Of a stretch of DNA of 64,000 nt, positions 17,081 to 27,071 are shown piece by piece. A model generated the notes under the pieces. It saw only the letters and a list, made by a program, of their open reading frames with translations. It searched no databases and was not told the DNA's origin. The stretch is taken from positions 7,816,001-7,880,000 of the forward strand of contig NZ_CP152413.1 of assembly GCF_038967635.1 (NCBI RefSeq), in the 5' to 3' direction. This stretch comes from Bradyrhizobium sp. B124 (lineage in GTDB: Bacteria; Pseudomonadota; Alphaproteobacteria; Rhizobiales; Xanthobacteraceae). Made by a program: the position numbers and the translations under genes. Each line of letters opens with the position of its first letter. Within the stretch, counting starts at the first letter, position 1.

Positions 17081-17640
17081 TCGAACAGGGCGTCGTCAGG
17101 CGGCCTCCTTCCAGCGCCAGGGGCGAGATCACCGCGGGCTTTTTGCCTGCACCTTGCGGCGTGCATTCTTTGCCTGATCAGCCGTCACGAAGAACAGCCT
17201 TCGTGCATGGACCCAGCACGCAGCTTCCAGGATCCTGCGTTGCAGCCTGGGTCGTAAAGCCTGCCGAGCACCACAGGCATCGGCCTGGAAGATTCCGCCA
17301 TAGCTGGCCAGATGCGCCTGAGGATGTTCACCGGCACGATCGCGTGAGTAATAAAACACCGCTTTGGAGCTGGCCCGCCGAACGGCTTGTCGTCGCGGAC
17401 ATAAACGCTGATCCGGCGGTTGAGGTCTTGCCCTTGGCCAGAACAGGCACCGTGGTGTCGTTGCCGTGCAGTCGCTCGGCGCTGCGCGCACGGGCTTCGA
17501 GGCGCTGGAACAAGGGCGTCAGCGCGACCGTTCAGCCGCCGACCTGATCAGCCAGGGTCAACAGGCTAATCGGCGCACCTTCCTTCGCATAGCGTTCAGC
17601 TTGCCGGTTTAGGGACCAGTGCGGGCCCTGTTTACGTATT
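17081..17640 (-). pseudogene. Older IS66 TnpC, middle fragment
   Basis: In shifting minus-strand frames the sequence reads LNRQAERYAKEGAPISLLTL, then AERLHGNDTTVPVLAKGKT (first catalytic Asp region), AVFYYSRDRAGEHPQAHLAS (17340-17250) and EAACWVHARRLFF (~17190). These are consecutive pieces of an IS66 TnpC, interrupted by frameshifts. It continues at 13902-13545, beyond the younger IS66 insertion. Confidence 0.75.
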
Positions 17641-17645
17641 CAGAG

Positions 17646-18756
17646 TCACAGTAAGACGCCGTAACGTTTTGTTGAGCAATTCGAGATCGATAGCGTAGGA
17701 GAGGCGGGTTTCCGGCCGGGTCGCCAAAGGGCGTGCCCGAATGTGAGCCGACACCAGCGTCCATCCGCAACAGGTAACGAAGTCGGCGTTAAATTCGCGG
17801 CCGTGGCCCTTAGCGCACTGCTGCCAGTTGCTGAGATCAAGATAGAGGTAGAATCCGCCTTGGGCAGGAAGTTGGGATATTGACCTCAGCGACGAAAGAA
17901 TTAAAAGCCCGAGCGCTCTCGCTTTGCCAAGCCGCAGTTCCAGTTGGAAGGTGTATCGCCGGAGTCCAGGTGGTGAAGCAGTGCATGGTGTGTACGATTG
18001 GAGGTTGCATAGGCTTTTAACGCGTTAACCGCCTTGATGACCGGCTCAGGGCCGGCGAGATAGCCAATCCCCCAGCCGGTCAGAACCAGCGACTTGGAAA
18101 ATGATTGGCTATCAGAGTGCGAGCACGCGCCAGCGGGTTTACGGAGACCATGGGATTGGGTATGCGGGGCATGGACAAAAGCAGCATAACGTTCATCGAA
18201 GATGATCCAAAGATCCCGGTCGATGGCGAGTTGGGCAATGTCGGCAAGGACGTCGCGGTCGTAGACCATGCCGGTTGGATCGTTCAGTGTGCTGACAACG
18301 ATCGCCTTAGTTTTTCATATAACGGCGCCCTCGCGAGGTCCGTGAGCATCGGTACATGGTTGTTGTGCCGGGTCTCGATGAAGACCGGCTTGCCGCCGGG
18401 GGGACCAGAACTTTGTCCCCAGGATCTAACAAAACCATGGCCGAATTGAATAGAGCCTGTGGCGCCGCTCGTCACCGCGATCTCGTCTGGCGACCAGTAT
18501 TGGGCGGTTTCGGCAAAATCTTGCGAGCGAGCGCATAGCGCAATTTCGTCAGGTTGTCCGTGTCGCAGCATCGCCCAAAGTCGCGATTAATCGCAACGAT
18601 CTGGCTCGCGTACCGTTGGCGCAAGGTCACTCCAGATCTTTCCGGCGGTCAAATCGATGATTTAGTCGCTGTTCGCAGCAGCGTTAGCGGCGGTTCATTG
18701 CGGAGCGGTGCCCGATGCTTCGAGCACGACCGCCCGTTGCGCCAACATGAGAGCTC
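17646..18756 (-). pseudogene. Class I aminotransferase, decayed duplicate
   Basis: Minus-strand pieces match the intact aminotransferase at 19179-20387 along its whole length: DEIAVTSGATGSIQFGHGFV, then GKPVFIETRHNNHVPMLTDL, MVYDRDVLADIAQLAIDRDL, IIFDERYAAFVHAPH, SFSKSLVLTGWGIGYLAGPE and the C-terminal FEIDLELLN-like end. Frameshifts and a deletion of the substrate-binding loop break it; the conserved Cys in IIFDECYG is Arg here. Upstream non-coding sequence is also shared with the intact copy (about 18865-18890 against 20690-20720), so a larger segment was duplicated in tandem and this copy then decayed. Confidence 0.85.
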
Positions 18757-19178
18757 TCACCTGTGATCCGAAATTTCGCTTCCGTTGTTATTGTGAACCC
18801 GGCTGCAATTTTATATGAATGTCACATTCATTAACCATTAGTTATGTGTCGACAGGCCGATCAATTGCGAAGGTTGATAGTTGACCAGGATGGAAAGCGC
18901 GCGCGTATAGGCGTGGTCCGGCTGCGGAAAACTATTCGGCTACTCGTGGACCTGCCTTGCCATCGATCTCGAACCACCTGAGGCCACTCCAAAGCGAGTC
19001 ATTATGGTTCCGTTCAAGGTGACCGATAAGCAGGTAAAGACCTGTTCGGGGCGGCGGCCATCGACGCCCCGCGGGGGCCTTAGCTGCGCCCGGTAAGAAG
19101 CCACACACGCGAGCCGAATCCCACGGCAAGGAATGACGGCTTAGCTTGGAACTGCGGGCCCCATGATAACCCGCATAA
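18757..19178. other. Spacer between the aminotransferase copies
   Basis: About 420 bases. The part nearest 18757 is the former upstream region of the decayed aminotransferase copy and is AT-rich around 18800-18845. The rest has one 87-codon minus-strand frame (18932-19195) without recognisable motifs. Confidence 0.4.
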
Positions 19179-20387
19179 TTACAGGTGTCTTGCAAAGCAA
19201 AACGTCAGTTCGTTTAGAGTTGCTGTCAGCCGCCGCAAGCCTTTGTCGAGTAGTTCGAGATCGATGCCGAAGGAAAGGCGAATTCCAGCGGGGTCGCCAA
19301 AGGCTGTGCCGGAGACAGTTGCAACCCCAGCATCCATCAGCGCACTAACGACGTCATCGGCGTCGAGTTTGCGGCCATTGGCCTTGGTGCGCATCTGCAA
19401 ATCGCTGAGATCGAGATAGAAATAGAATCCGCCTTGCGCTGCCGGTTGGGGTACCAATGTCAGTGCCGAAAGGATCGACAGCCCGAGCGCTCGCGCATTA
19501 GCAATGTGACGTTGCAATCGCAATTGGAAAGTTGGATTCTTGGTCCCCAGATGATGAAGCAGCGCATGCTGTGCGATAACATTGGGATTGGAGGTTGTAT
19601 GGCTTTGTAGCGCCTTAACGGCATCGATGACGGCGTTCGGGCCGGCGAGATAGCCAATCCGCCAGCCGGCCAAGGCCAATGATTTTGAAAACGAATTGAC
19701 GATCAAGGTGCGCTCGCGCGCCCGGGGCGCCACAGAGATGATCGGATCATGGCTATGTGGGGCATGGACGAAAGACCCGTAGCATTCATCGAAAATGATC
19801 CAGAGATCCCGCTCAACGGCGAGCGTGGCGATGCCAGCGAGGATGTCCCGGTCGTAGACCGTGCCGGTCGGATTGTTGGGCGTGTTGACAACTATCGCCT
19901 TAGTCCTCGGCGTAATGGCTGCCGCGAGATCCGTGAGTCTTGGCACATAGTTATTGCGTCGGGTATCGACAAAGATCGGCGTGCCGCCGGCAATGACGAT
20001 CTGGGCTGGGAAAGTAGTCCAGTAGGGAGAGGGGATCAGCACTTCATCACCAGGGTTCAGAAGAACCATGGTTGCATTGAAGAGTGCCTGTTTGGCGCCG
20101 CTCGTCACCGCGATTTCGTCTGCCGACCAGGGTTGGGCGGTTTCCGCGGAAATCTTGCGAGCAAGAGCGTGGCGCAGTTCCATCAGACCAAGCGTTTCGG
20201 TGTAGCGATTGACGTTGCAATTAATTGCGTCGATCGCGCCCTCACGGACCGATGACGCGAGATCGCTCCAAATCTCTCCGGCCGTCAGATCTATGATTTC
20301 CTTGCCCCTCGCGGCAGCTGCTTTGGCGGCGCTCCTCGCCGCGGCGGTCGCCGACGATTTGAGCATAACGGTCCGTTGGGCCAACAC
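19179..20387 (-). CDS. Class I/II pyridoxal-phosphate aminotransferase (aspartate aminotransferase-like)
   Basis: A 402-residue fold-type I aminotransferase. Landmarks: NRYTETLGLMELRHALARKI (~60-80), AVTSGAKQALFNA, VLIPSPYWTTFPAQI, VNTPNNPTGTVYDRDIL, IIFDECYGSFVHAP, the PLP lysine in NSFSKSLALAGWRIGYLAG (~Lys236), and IRLSFGIDLELLDKGLRRL. In AspC-like enzymes the N-terminal motif is usually GEPDF; here it reads TAGEIWSDL, so the substrate pocket entrance differs. It presumably transfers the amino group between an amino acid and a 2-oxoacid; the specific substrate is not evident. The divergent neighbour is the double CoA-transferase. A decayed tandem copy lies downstream. Confidence 0.88.
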   Translation of the reverse strand: MLAQRTVMLKSSATAAARSAAKAAAARGKEIIDLTAGEIWSDLASSVREGAIDAINCNVNRYTETLGLMELRHALARKISAETAQPWSADEIAVTSGAKQALFNATMVLLNPGDEVLIPSPYWTTFPAQIVIAGGTPIFVDTRRNNYVPRLTDLAAAITPRTKAIVVNTPNNPTGTVYDRDILAGIATLAVERDLWIIFDECYGSFVHAPHSHDPIISVAPRARERTLIVNSFSKSLALAGWRIGYLAGPNAVIDAVKALQSHTTSNPNVIAQHALLHHLGTKNPTFQLRLQRHIANARALGLSILSALTLVPQPAAQGGFYFYLDLSDLQMRTKANGRKLDADDVVSALMDAGVATVSGTAFGDPAGIRLSFGIDLELLDKGLRRLTATLNELTFCFARHL

Positions 20388-20413
20388 GTGCGCTCCTCGT
20401 CAATCCAAAAATT

Positions 20414-20611
20414 TCAGTTATGGTTTCCGCTGTGGCATGAGGTCCCGCACTCAACCCCACGTTGGCGGAGCTTGCGCGTCACCGCCGCGGGGAGGCCGTC
20501 GTGTGCTTGCATGAGAAAAGCGAGTTCGCTAGCGGGCAGCGCTTCCACAAGTGCTGAATCAGCGTATGGGTCACAGCTGTAAACGAAAATAGATCGTGAT
20601 TGGTCTTGCAT
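20414..20611 (-). CDS. Possible small protein upstream of the aminotransferase
   Basis: A 65-codon frame beginning MQDQSRSIFVYSCDPYADSA, 26 bases upstream of the aminotransferase and on the same strand. The ATG at 20611 follows GGTGAGGATCAAC, a good Shine-Dalgarno at normal spacing. The sequence matches no family I know. It is not clearly present before the decayed aminotransferase copy. It could be a leader or small cytosolic protein, or chance. Confidence 0.35.
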   Translation of the reverse strand: MQDQSRSIFVYSCDPYADSALVEALPASELAFLMQAHDGLPAAVTRKLRQRGVECGTSCHSGNHN

Positions 20612-21106
20612 GTTGATCCTCACCGGTGCGCTTGACCGACCATCGTTGATCAGCGATGTGTGACGCACTTCTGTCCTCTAGCTCAATTGCAAGGATTGGT
20701 AGTTGACTGTGGCGCGCAGAGTATTGCATCTCGCTACAATGAGCGCAGTCGCGGCGGCCGCTCGCAACCGTTGAGGTGTATGGCGCCTCAGATCAAAGAT
20801 CCAGAACGTCGGCATTTGCCGTGCTGCAAAAGTACTTGCGAGCCTTGCCTGGAGACGGGGCACGCCCATTGGCTTCGCGCCGCACGAAAGTAAAGCGGCG
20901 CCTTCGTACCGGACGCGAGCATGACCGCAGTCTATCTAATTTGGTAGCTGTCCAACGATGTAGACAGTAGTTTAGTTCAGCCGTCGATGGAGCTGCTCGC
21001 AAGATGTCAATGGTAGGTCCAGGGCAGGCCGTCGTCGCCATGCGGCGCTGGCGCCCGCCGAATTACCGAACGCTCGGGTGCGTATTCTCAGGAGATCAGC
21101 ATTCAA
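20612..21106. other. Divergent intergenic region
   Basis: Roughly 500 bases between the minus-strand aminotransferase unit and the plus-strand CoA-transferase unit. Open frames here are short and overlapping. It should hold both promoters, but I cannot point to convincing -35/-10 boxes. Bases ~20690-20720 are shared with the upstream region of the decayed aminotransferase copy. Confidence 0.4.
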
Positions 21107-21268
21107 ATGAGTGCAACAGCAGATCGGAGTCGGCCAGACATTCTCGCAACACTGAAGCCGACCTTAACTGCGTCTGAATCTTACGGAGCTGATCGGACAG
21201 GGACCGATACACTTGACGAGAACCGGCCGGGACCGGGCGCGCAGCGGCGCAAGGCCATCCACGGATAA
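21107..21268 (+). CDS. Possible small protein before the CoA-transferase
   Basis: A 53-codon frame (MSATADRSRPDILATLKPTL at the start) with AGGAG about 12 bases before its ATG. It ends 13 bases before the CoA-transferase start. The spacing suggests one transcript. No family match is recognisable, and it could be a leader peptide or chance. Confidence 0.3.
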   Translation: MSATADRSRPDILATLKPTLTASESYGADRTGTDTLDENRPGPGAQRRKAIHG

Positions 21269-21281
21269 AACGGAGTCATCG

Positions 21282-23696
21282 ATGGGCGTGTTGTCGCATC
21301 TGCGGGTCGTCGAGATCGGTAGCTCAGCCGCAACCAGCTATTGCGCGCGGCTTTTCGCGGATTTTGGCGCCGATGTTCAGAAAGTCGAGCCACCAGCAGG
21401 AGATCCTCTTCGGCGTAGCGCGCCACTTACGCCGGGCGGCCAGAGCGCTTGGTTCGCGTTCCTGAACTTCAACAAGTCAAGCGTCATCATAGATGGCGCT
21501 GACGCCGACGCAATCCTACGGCTGACGGCACTGATCGAGGGGGGCGACATTCTGGTCGACGGGCGGAACGTTGATCCCGCGGATTGCCCGTCCGTTGATA
21601 TCACAGCGATCCGGCAGCGGCGCCCCGGATTGATCTACCTTGCAGCGAGTTGGTTTGGCCGCGAGGGACCCTATGCAGGATTCGCTGCAACCGATTCAAC
21701 CGTCCGCGCGCTTGCCGGCCTCGTTAAGCTGGTTGGACCGGCCGATGGCCCGCCATCGCACTCGCCGGATTTTCAGACGGGTATTCTTGCCGGCTTGTGG
21801 GGCTTTATCGCCGCGGTTTCATCGGCAGTTGCGCGAACGCTTAGCGGGACAGGACGGTCGTGGTCGCTCAGCATATTCGAATCCTGTCTCTCCCTCAGCG
21901 AGTATCTCATGTTCGAAGCGTTTGAGCACGGCGACGTGATGCGCCGAATCGGTGTTAACCGCTTCTGGCCGAACTTCCCCACCGGCATTTACGAAACCAA
22001 GAAGGGTTGGCTCGGTGTTACGACTGTCGCGCCGGCACAATGGCGCGCGTTCTGCGACATGCTAGGCTTGCCCGCATTGCGCGATGATCCAACTTTGGTC
22101 CTCAACGATAATCGCTTGCAACAAATGGAGCAGATCGAACGACAGTTCATCCCGAGACTGAAGACGCGAACAGCGCAGGAGTGGTTTGCGGAAGGGCTAA
22201 AGCGCAAGATTCCGATCGTCCCGGTACCCGAAATATCCGATCTGCTCCAGGACGCCGAGAAGAAGGAGCGCGGCGCAGTCGTGCCCGTCCAGCTTGGCGA
22301 GGAAGAGGGCCTGACGGTTGGCTCCATGCAGCTGTTGACATTGACGCCGCCGCGGCAGGGCGGAAGAGTTCCGGCTCCTGGCGAGCAGCAGGCTTTCGCG
22401 GATAACCCAAGACGCCAGACTGGCACTGCGTCGGCGTCGTCCGGCCGCATCGATGCGGGCGGGTTACCGTTGCAAGGAATTCGCGTCATCGACTTTTCGA
22501 TGGGATGGGCGGGGCCACTATGTACTCGTACACTCGCTGATCTCGGTGCCGAGGTCATCAAGGTCGAGGCCATCCAGTATCCAGATTGGTGGCGCGGCCT
22601 TAACCGGCCTGCTGGTTTCGTAGCCGGCCAGATGTACGAAAAGGCGGCACGCTTCTGCATGATGAATCGAAACAAGCGTGGCATCACGCTCGACTTGAAG
22701 CGCACGCAAGGCCTAGACCTTGCCAAGCGGCTTTTGGCGGTAGCCGATATTGTTGTCGACAACTATTCGGCCGATGTGCTGCCAAAGCTCGGGCTCGGCT
22801 ACGATGTGCTCAGAACACTCAACCCTTCGCTCGTCATGATGTCGATGTCAGCCTTTGGCACGAACAGCGCCCATCGCAACTGCCGGGCGTACGGCTCTAC
22901 CCTCGAACAGGCCTCCGGGTTGCCGAGCGCAATCGGAAGCCCCGGCCAGACACCTGTGATGAGCCATGTCGCATTCGGGGATGCCGTGGGCGGGTTGAAT
23001 GGCTGCGCAGCAGTTCTGGTCGCGTTGATTCACGCCCGCACCACCGGGCAAGGACAGTTCATTGACCTGGCCCAGATCGAATGCATGATGCCCTTTGTTG
23101 CGCCATGGATCACCGTCAATTCGATCTGCGGTACGCCGCCAATAAGATACGGTAATCGACATCCGCAGTTCGTGCCGCACGGCTGCTTCCGTTGTGCGGG
23201 TGAGGACAACTGGCTCCTGGTAGCCGCGACGGATGCGGACATGTGGCAAAGGCTTGCCGTCCTTATCGGTCGGCCAGACTGGGCTGCGGACGCATCGCTT
23301 AAATTTGCTGAGGGGCGCCGCGACGTCGAGGATGAGATTGAGAGAGGCATCGAAGTCTGGACGCTCACCCGCGATGCGGATCAGGCTATGTCCGAGTTGC
23401 AGGCCGCAGGGGTCGCAGCTGGCGTGGCCCGCTTGCCGATTGACCTGCTCAGTGATCGCCATCTCAGGTCGCGCGCGTTTCTGCAGGAAATCGACCGCGC
23501 TTTCGTTGGCTTGCATCCGCAAGCCTCACTGCCAATCCGCGAGGGCGCCGGATATTACGAACTCCGCGCAGCGGCGCCGACGTTGGGACAACATAACAGG
23601 GAGATCCTTTCAGGGATTCTCGGGCTCTCTGATGCCGAGATTGCGCATTTGGTAAGGGAGGACATCATCGGAACGGCAATGCTCTCGGAAGCCTGA
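21282..23696 (+). CDS. Double-domain CaiB/BaiF family III CoA-transferase
   Basis: An 804-residue fusion of two family III CoA-transferase modules. Module 1 (~1-340) starts LSHLRVVEIGSSAATSYCAR with LFADFGADVQKVEPPAGDP. A linker of ~50 residues follows, then module 2 (~394-790) starts GIRVIDFSMGWAGPLCTRTL with ADLGAEVIKVE and includes NRNKRGITLDLKR, VVDNYSADVLPKLGLGYDVL and TGQGQFIDLAQIECMM. Single-module members are ~380-430 residues and usually work as interlocked dimers, so this gene may encode both subunits in one chain. The residue aligning with the catalytic Asp (Asp169 of formyl-CoA transferase) appears to be Glu in both modules (SLSIFES; DLAQIEC). Substrates are unknown; a dicarboxylate such as mesaconate is possible given the methylaspartate ammonia-lyase at 42980. 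ATG 21282 has CGGAG upstream. Confidence 0.88.
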   Translation: MGVLSHLRVVEIGSSAATSYCARLFADFGADVQKVEPPAGDPLRRSAPLTPGGQSAWFAFLNFNKSSVIIDGADADAILRLTALIEGGDILVDGRNVDPADCPSVDITAIRQRRPGLIYLAASWFGREGPYAGFAATDSTVRALAGLVKLVGPADGPPSHSPDFQTGILAGLWGFIAAVSSAVARTLSGTGRSWSLSIFESCLSLSEYLMFEAFEHGDVMRRIGVNRFWPNFPTGIYETKKGWLGVTTVAPAQWRAFCDMLGLPALRDDPTLVLNDNRLQQMEQIERQFIPRLKTRTAQEWFAEGLKRKIPIVPVPEISDLLQDAEKKERGAVVPVQLGEEEGLTVGSMQLLTLTPPRQGGRVPAPGEQQAFADNPRRQTGTASASSGRIDAGGLPLQGIRVIDFSMGWAGPLCTRTLADLGAEVIKVEAIQYPDWWRGLNRPAGFVAGQMYEKAARFCMMNRNKRGITLDLKRTQGLDLAKRLLAVADIVVDNYSADVLPKLGLGYDVLRTLNPSLVMMSMSAFGTNSAHRNCRAYGSTLEQASGLPSAIGSPGQTPVMSHVAFGDAVGGLNGCAAVLVALIHARTTGQGQFIDLAQIECMMPFVAPWITVNSICGTPPIRYGNRHPQFVPHGCFRCAGEDNWLLVAATDADMWQRLAVLIGRPDWAADASLKFAEGRRDVEDEIERGIEVWTLTRDADQAMSELQAAGVAAGVARLPIDLLSDRHLRSRAFLQEIDRAFVGLHPQASLPIREGAGYYELRAAAPTLGQHNREILSGILGLSDAEIAHLVREDIIGTAMLSEA

Positions 23697-24622
23697 ACTC
23701 ACAAAAGTAAGAAGTCTTCGTCAGACCGAAAAATCGGCCCTAGCGGACGAAACTCCGTTTAGAGCCTATCTGAATCTGCTGCCTGCCCAATTATTTTGCA
23801 CAGTCTACTGAGCTTGTGAGCCAATGTGAACTTCTATGTCCGCGCCTAGTTCTGGCTCATCTCCGCCCTGCTTTTGTGGGATGATGTTCGCCTCGCCATC
23901 GTCCGCGGCTATGTCGCCGTCGGCCAGAGCGTTCTGGCCGAGCCCAATGTCGGTGTCAGCATTGGTGCTACGGACGACAATTATCGCTAGGCCGGTGCAA
24001 AGATTCTAAGCTCCGGGTAGCGAGCTGTGAGTCCAGCCGGCCTGTCGTCGTGATCGGTGGTGGCATGCGGCATAGATAGCGGCCGGGGCTGGGCGCTGAA
24101 TACAATCCTTGAACGCTCTCAACTGACAGGATGGAATTCATTGTGTCCATAATGAACCCCGATAAACCGTGCGGTGCAGCCGCGGCTTAGAGGAGGTATT
24201 GCTATTCATCGAGTTTGTAGCCCGCCTTTCCAGATGCCGCATGGACGCGCACTCGCTGTTTCGCGCAGCAAGAAACTCGAGGTTCGCAACGTCATGTCCT
24301 CGTTCTCAATAGGCCCGCCGCCGATGCCGTGAGAGAAGTAGCGGCTGATCACGCTTTTGAAACTTCGCATTCGGTCGAGGTTCAGCATTGATCGTGGCCG
24401 CTATGGCCCTGAGCCTACTCGATTTCGATCCGAAAGACCCGTCGGCAGAGTTCCACCCCCCCCAAGGGCTCGGTTAATACAATTAACTAGAACGTCGCGG
24501 CGTCCTGCTCTGAAGGAAAAGCCCGGTTGACTGTCGTCAGACGTGGCTTCCAGATCGCCTCCTACGCATTTTTGTAGATCGATCATTGAGCAACTACGCC
24601 AGTGACCGGCGACGCGCTGCAA
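23697..24622. other. Stretch without an intact gene
   Basis: About 0.9 kb of short overlapping frames. It contains the second copy of a ~46-base IS66-end-like repeat (23809-23854). It also holds a short plus-strand protein-like tract ending near 23990 (GYVAVGQSVLAEPNVGVSIG) whose family I do not recognise, and a run of eight or more C near 24466. Probably mixed debris. Confidence 0.4.
23809..23854 (+). repeat. Short dispersed repeat, copy 2
   Basis: Matches 9411-9456 with few differences: CTGAGCTTGTGAGCC to CGCCTAGTTCTGG. Here it is isolated, with no transposase next to it, and looks like the end of a deleted IS66-type element. Confidence 0.6.
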
Positions 24623-26105
24623 TCAAAGCGGATGAACCTCGTTCGCATCACGGTCGGGCACGTCCTCCTTCCAGCGTACTGATCCGAACGGACGCTCCAG
24701 CATGCGGCGAATGCGGACCGAGTCGGGTCCAATGTGGAAAGCTGCTGCGCGGGGATCCAGCGCGCGATCCGATTGGGTCCAGCGGTTGCGCTGGCGCAAA
24801 TAATCCAACCAGGTAGGGCAGTGATAGCGCTCTGTCCACAACTCGGGATCGACGATGTTGCGCGCAACCGACCAGCCATAAGCGCCGTTTCGTTGGCGGG
24901 ACAACTGTACGTCTTGGATCAGTTTGTGAAAGGCGCGCGCATTTTCCGCCGCGACGCGATATTCGATCTCCACGACAAGCGGTCCGCCACGGTGGGTGAG
25001 TGGCAATCTTACTTCAGGACGCGCCACTACCGCTGACTCGATGTCCTCGTCGCGGCCACTAATGCGCGGCATGCGTAACCAAAGCCCAAGCAGCGGCGAG
25101 AGCAGCATCAACCCCGCCGAGACAAGCAGCGGCAGTTTGAACTCCAGCTGCATCTGTCAGATGACCCCAGCCCCAACTGCCAAGGGCGATGCCCCCGGAG
25201 TACGCAGCCTGGTAGGCCGCTAGCGATTGGCCGGCCACCCAGCGCGGGGCGGAGAGCTGCGCGCCGATATCGAGCAACGTGAACGCCACTGTGAACACCG
25301 CGCCGGCGAGAATCAGTGAGGCTGCGGTTAGCACCGGCTCGCGGCTAAGGGCCGCGGCCACAGTCGCGCCGCCCATGGACAGCATGCAGGCACGCATAGC
25401 AGCTTCGCCAGTCACGCGCTTGCGCACCTCGCCGATGTTGACGCACCGATGACGGCGCCAAAACCGAAGGCGCCGAGCATGATGCCGTAGGTCTGCGCAC
25501 CCTCACTCAAGAGATCGCGCGCGACCAGCGGCATGAGCGCCGAGATCGAGCTGCCGACCGCGCCGGTTACCACGGCGCGCGCCAGCACAATCTTGTTTGA
25601 CGGAAAACTTGTGATGTAACGCACACCCGAGACAATGGCGCGGCTCAGCCGTTCGCGCGGCAGCCGCGATGGCTGCGCCTCCCGTTTCCAGAGGAGAAGC
25701 GCGATCATCAGCGGCAGATAGAGCACCGTGTTCAGTGCAAGGCCGCGACTGCGTCCGCGGTGCTAACCACGCCCCCCCAATGGCGGGCCCGAAACTGCGC
25801 GCGATGTTGAAGCTGATTCCGTTGAGCGTAACGGCCGCCGGCAGCGTCTCGGGCGATACCTGCTCAGAGACGGAGGAGTACCAGGCCGGGTACATCAATG
25901 CCACGCCGCTGCCGACTACAAAGCAAAAGAAGCAACAACAAGTTCGCCGTGTTAAGCTGCAGCCATTGGAGGCCAATTAGCGCGGTCACGCCGCAGAGCG
26001 CGATCGAGAGCGCAACCAACGCCACATGGCGGCGATCATACATGTCGGCAATGGCGCCGGCGGGCAGTGCGAGCAGCATCACCGGCAGCGCCGTCGCTGT
26101 CTGCA

Positions 26106-27071
26106 CTAGGTGTTTAGTCCCGGCATTTGCTGGAGCGGATTGAGGGTGAATCGTTCGGGCTCCTTTGTCCAGGCTTTGCAGATATATTCGTAGGGCGTGA
26201 GGCCCTTCAGGGTCTTCAGCCGCCGAGCGTAGTTGTATGCGTTAATGAAGTCAGCAAGGTGTGCTTCGAGCTGATCGTGTCGATCGTAATGATAGCGTTG
26301 GACGGTCGCTTCCTTGATCGTGCGGTTCATGCGCTCGACCTGCCCATTGGTCCAGGGATGCTTGATCTTGGTCAGCCGATGTTCGATGCCATTCTCTTGG
26401 CAGCGCATATCGAACATATGTGTCACGTATCTTGCCGTCGGGCCGTCCGCGTAGCGCGGCAAGAAGGTGAACTGGATCCCATTGTCGGTGAGAACCGTAT
26501 GGATCTTGTAGGGCACAGCCGCGATCAGAGCTTCGAGGAAGGCGGAGGCGGAGGTCCTTCCCGTCTTCCTGACCAGTTGCACGAAGGCGAACTTGCTGGT
26601 GCGATCGATGGCGACGTAGAGATAGAGCTTGCCTTCAGCGGTCTGGAGCTCAGCAATGTCGATGTGGAAATAGCCGATCGGATAAGCCTTGAACTTTTTC
26701 TTCGGAGGCTTACTGCCTTCGACCTCCGGCAATCGACTGATGCCGTGGCGCTGGAGACAGCGATGCAGGGATGATCGCGTCAGATGTGGGATGGTCGGCT
26801 GAAGCGCATAGAGGCAATCGTCGAGCGGCAATAGCGTATGCCGCCGGAAAGCAACAATGATCGTCTCCTCCTCGATGGAAAGCACGGTCGATTTGGCTTC
26901 CGTTGGGCCTGTCGGGAGATCGGCGACTGTCTCGCGCCCCTTCCACTTCGCGACGGTCTTTTGGTTGATCCCGTAGCGCCTGGCGAGCGCTCTCAGGCTC
27001 TCTTGACTATCTTGTATTGCTCGACGGATTGCCTCCGTCGTGGTGGCGCAGCCGTGTAAAACCTGTCCCAT
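26106..27071 (-). CDS. IS481-family transposase
   Basis: A 321-residue transposase almost identical to the one at 3611-4576, with the same HTH (LARRYGINQKTVAKWKG) and DDE integrase core. The last codons lie in the inverted repeat, and the TAG stop is contributed by the target CTAG. It is intact and presumably able to mobilise both complete copies. Confidence 0.94.
   Translation of the reverse strand: MGQVLHGCATTTEAIRRAIQDSQESLRALARRYGINQKTVAKWKGRETVADLPTGPTEAKSTVLSIEEETIIVAFRRHTLLPLDDCLYALQPTIPHLTRSSLHRCLQRHGISRLPEVEGSKPPKKKFKAYPIGYFHIDIAELQTAEGKLYLYVAIDRTSKFAFVQLVRKTGRTSASAFLEALIAAVPYKIHTVLTDNGIQFTFLPRYADGPTARYVTHMFDMRCQENGIEHRLTKIKHPWTNGQVERMNRTIKEATVQRYHYDRHDQLEAHLADFINAYNYARRLKTLKGLTPYEYICKAWTKEPERFTLNPLQQMPGLNT

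Noticed and set aside
24461..24475. Run of eight or more C as a programmed slippage site
   Set aside because: No convincing coding frame passes through it.
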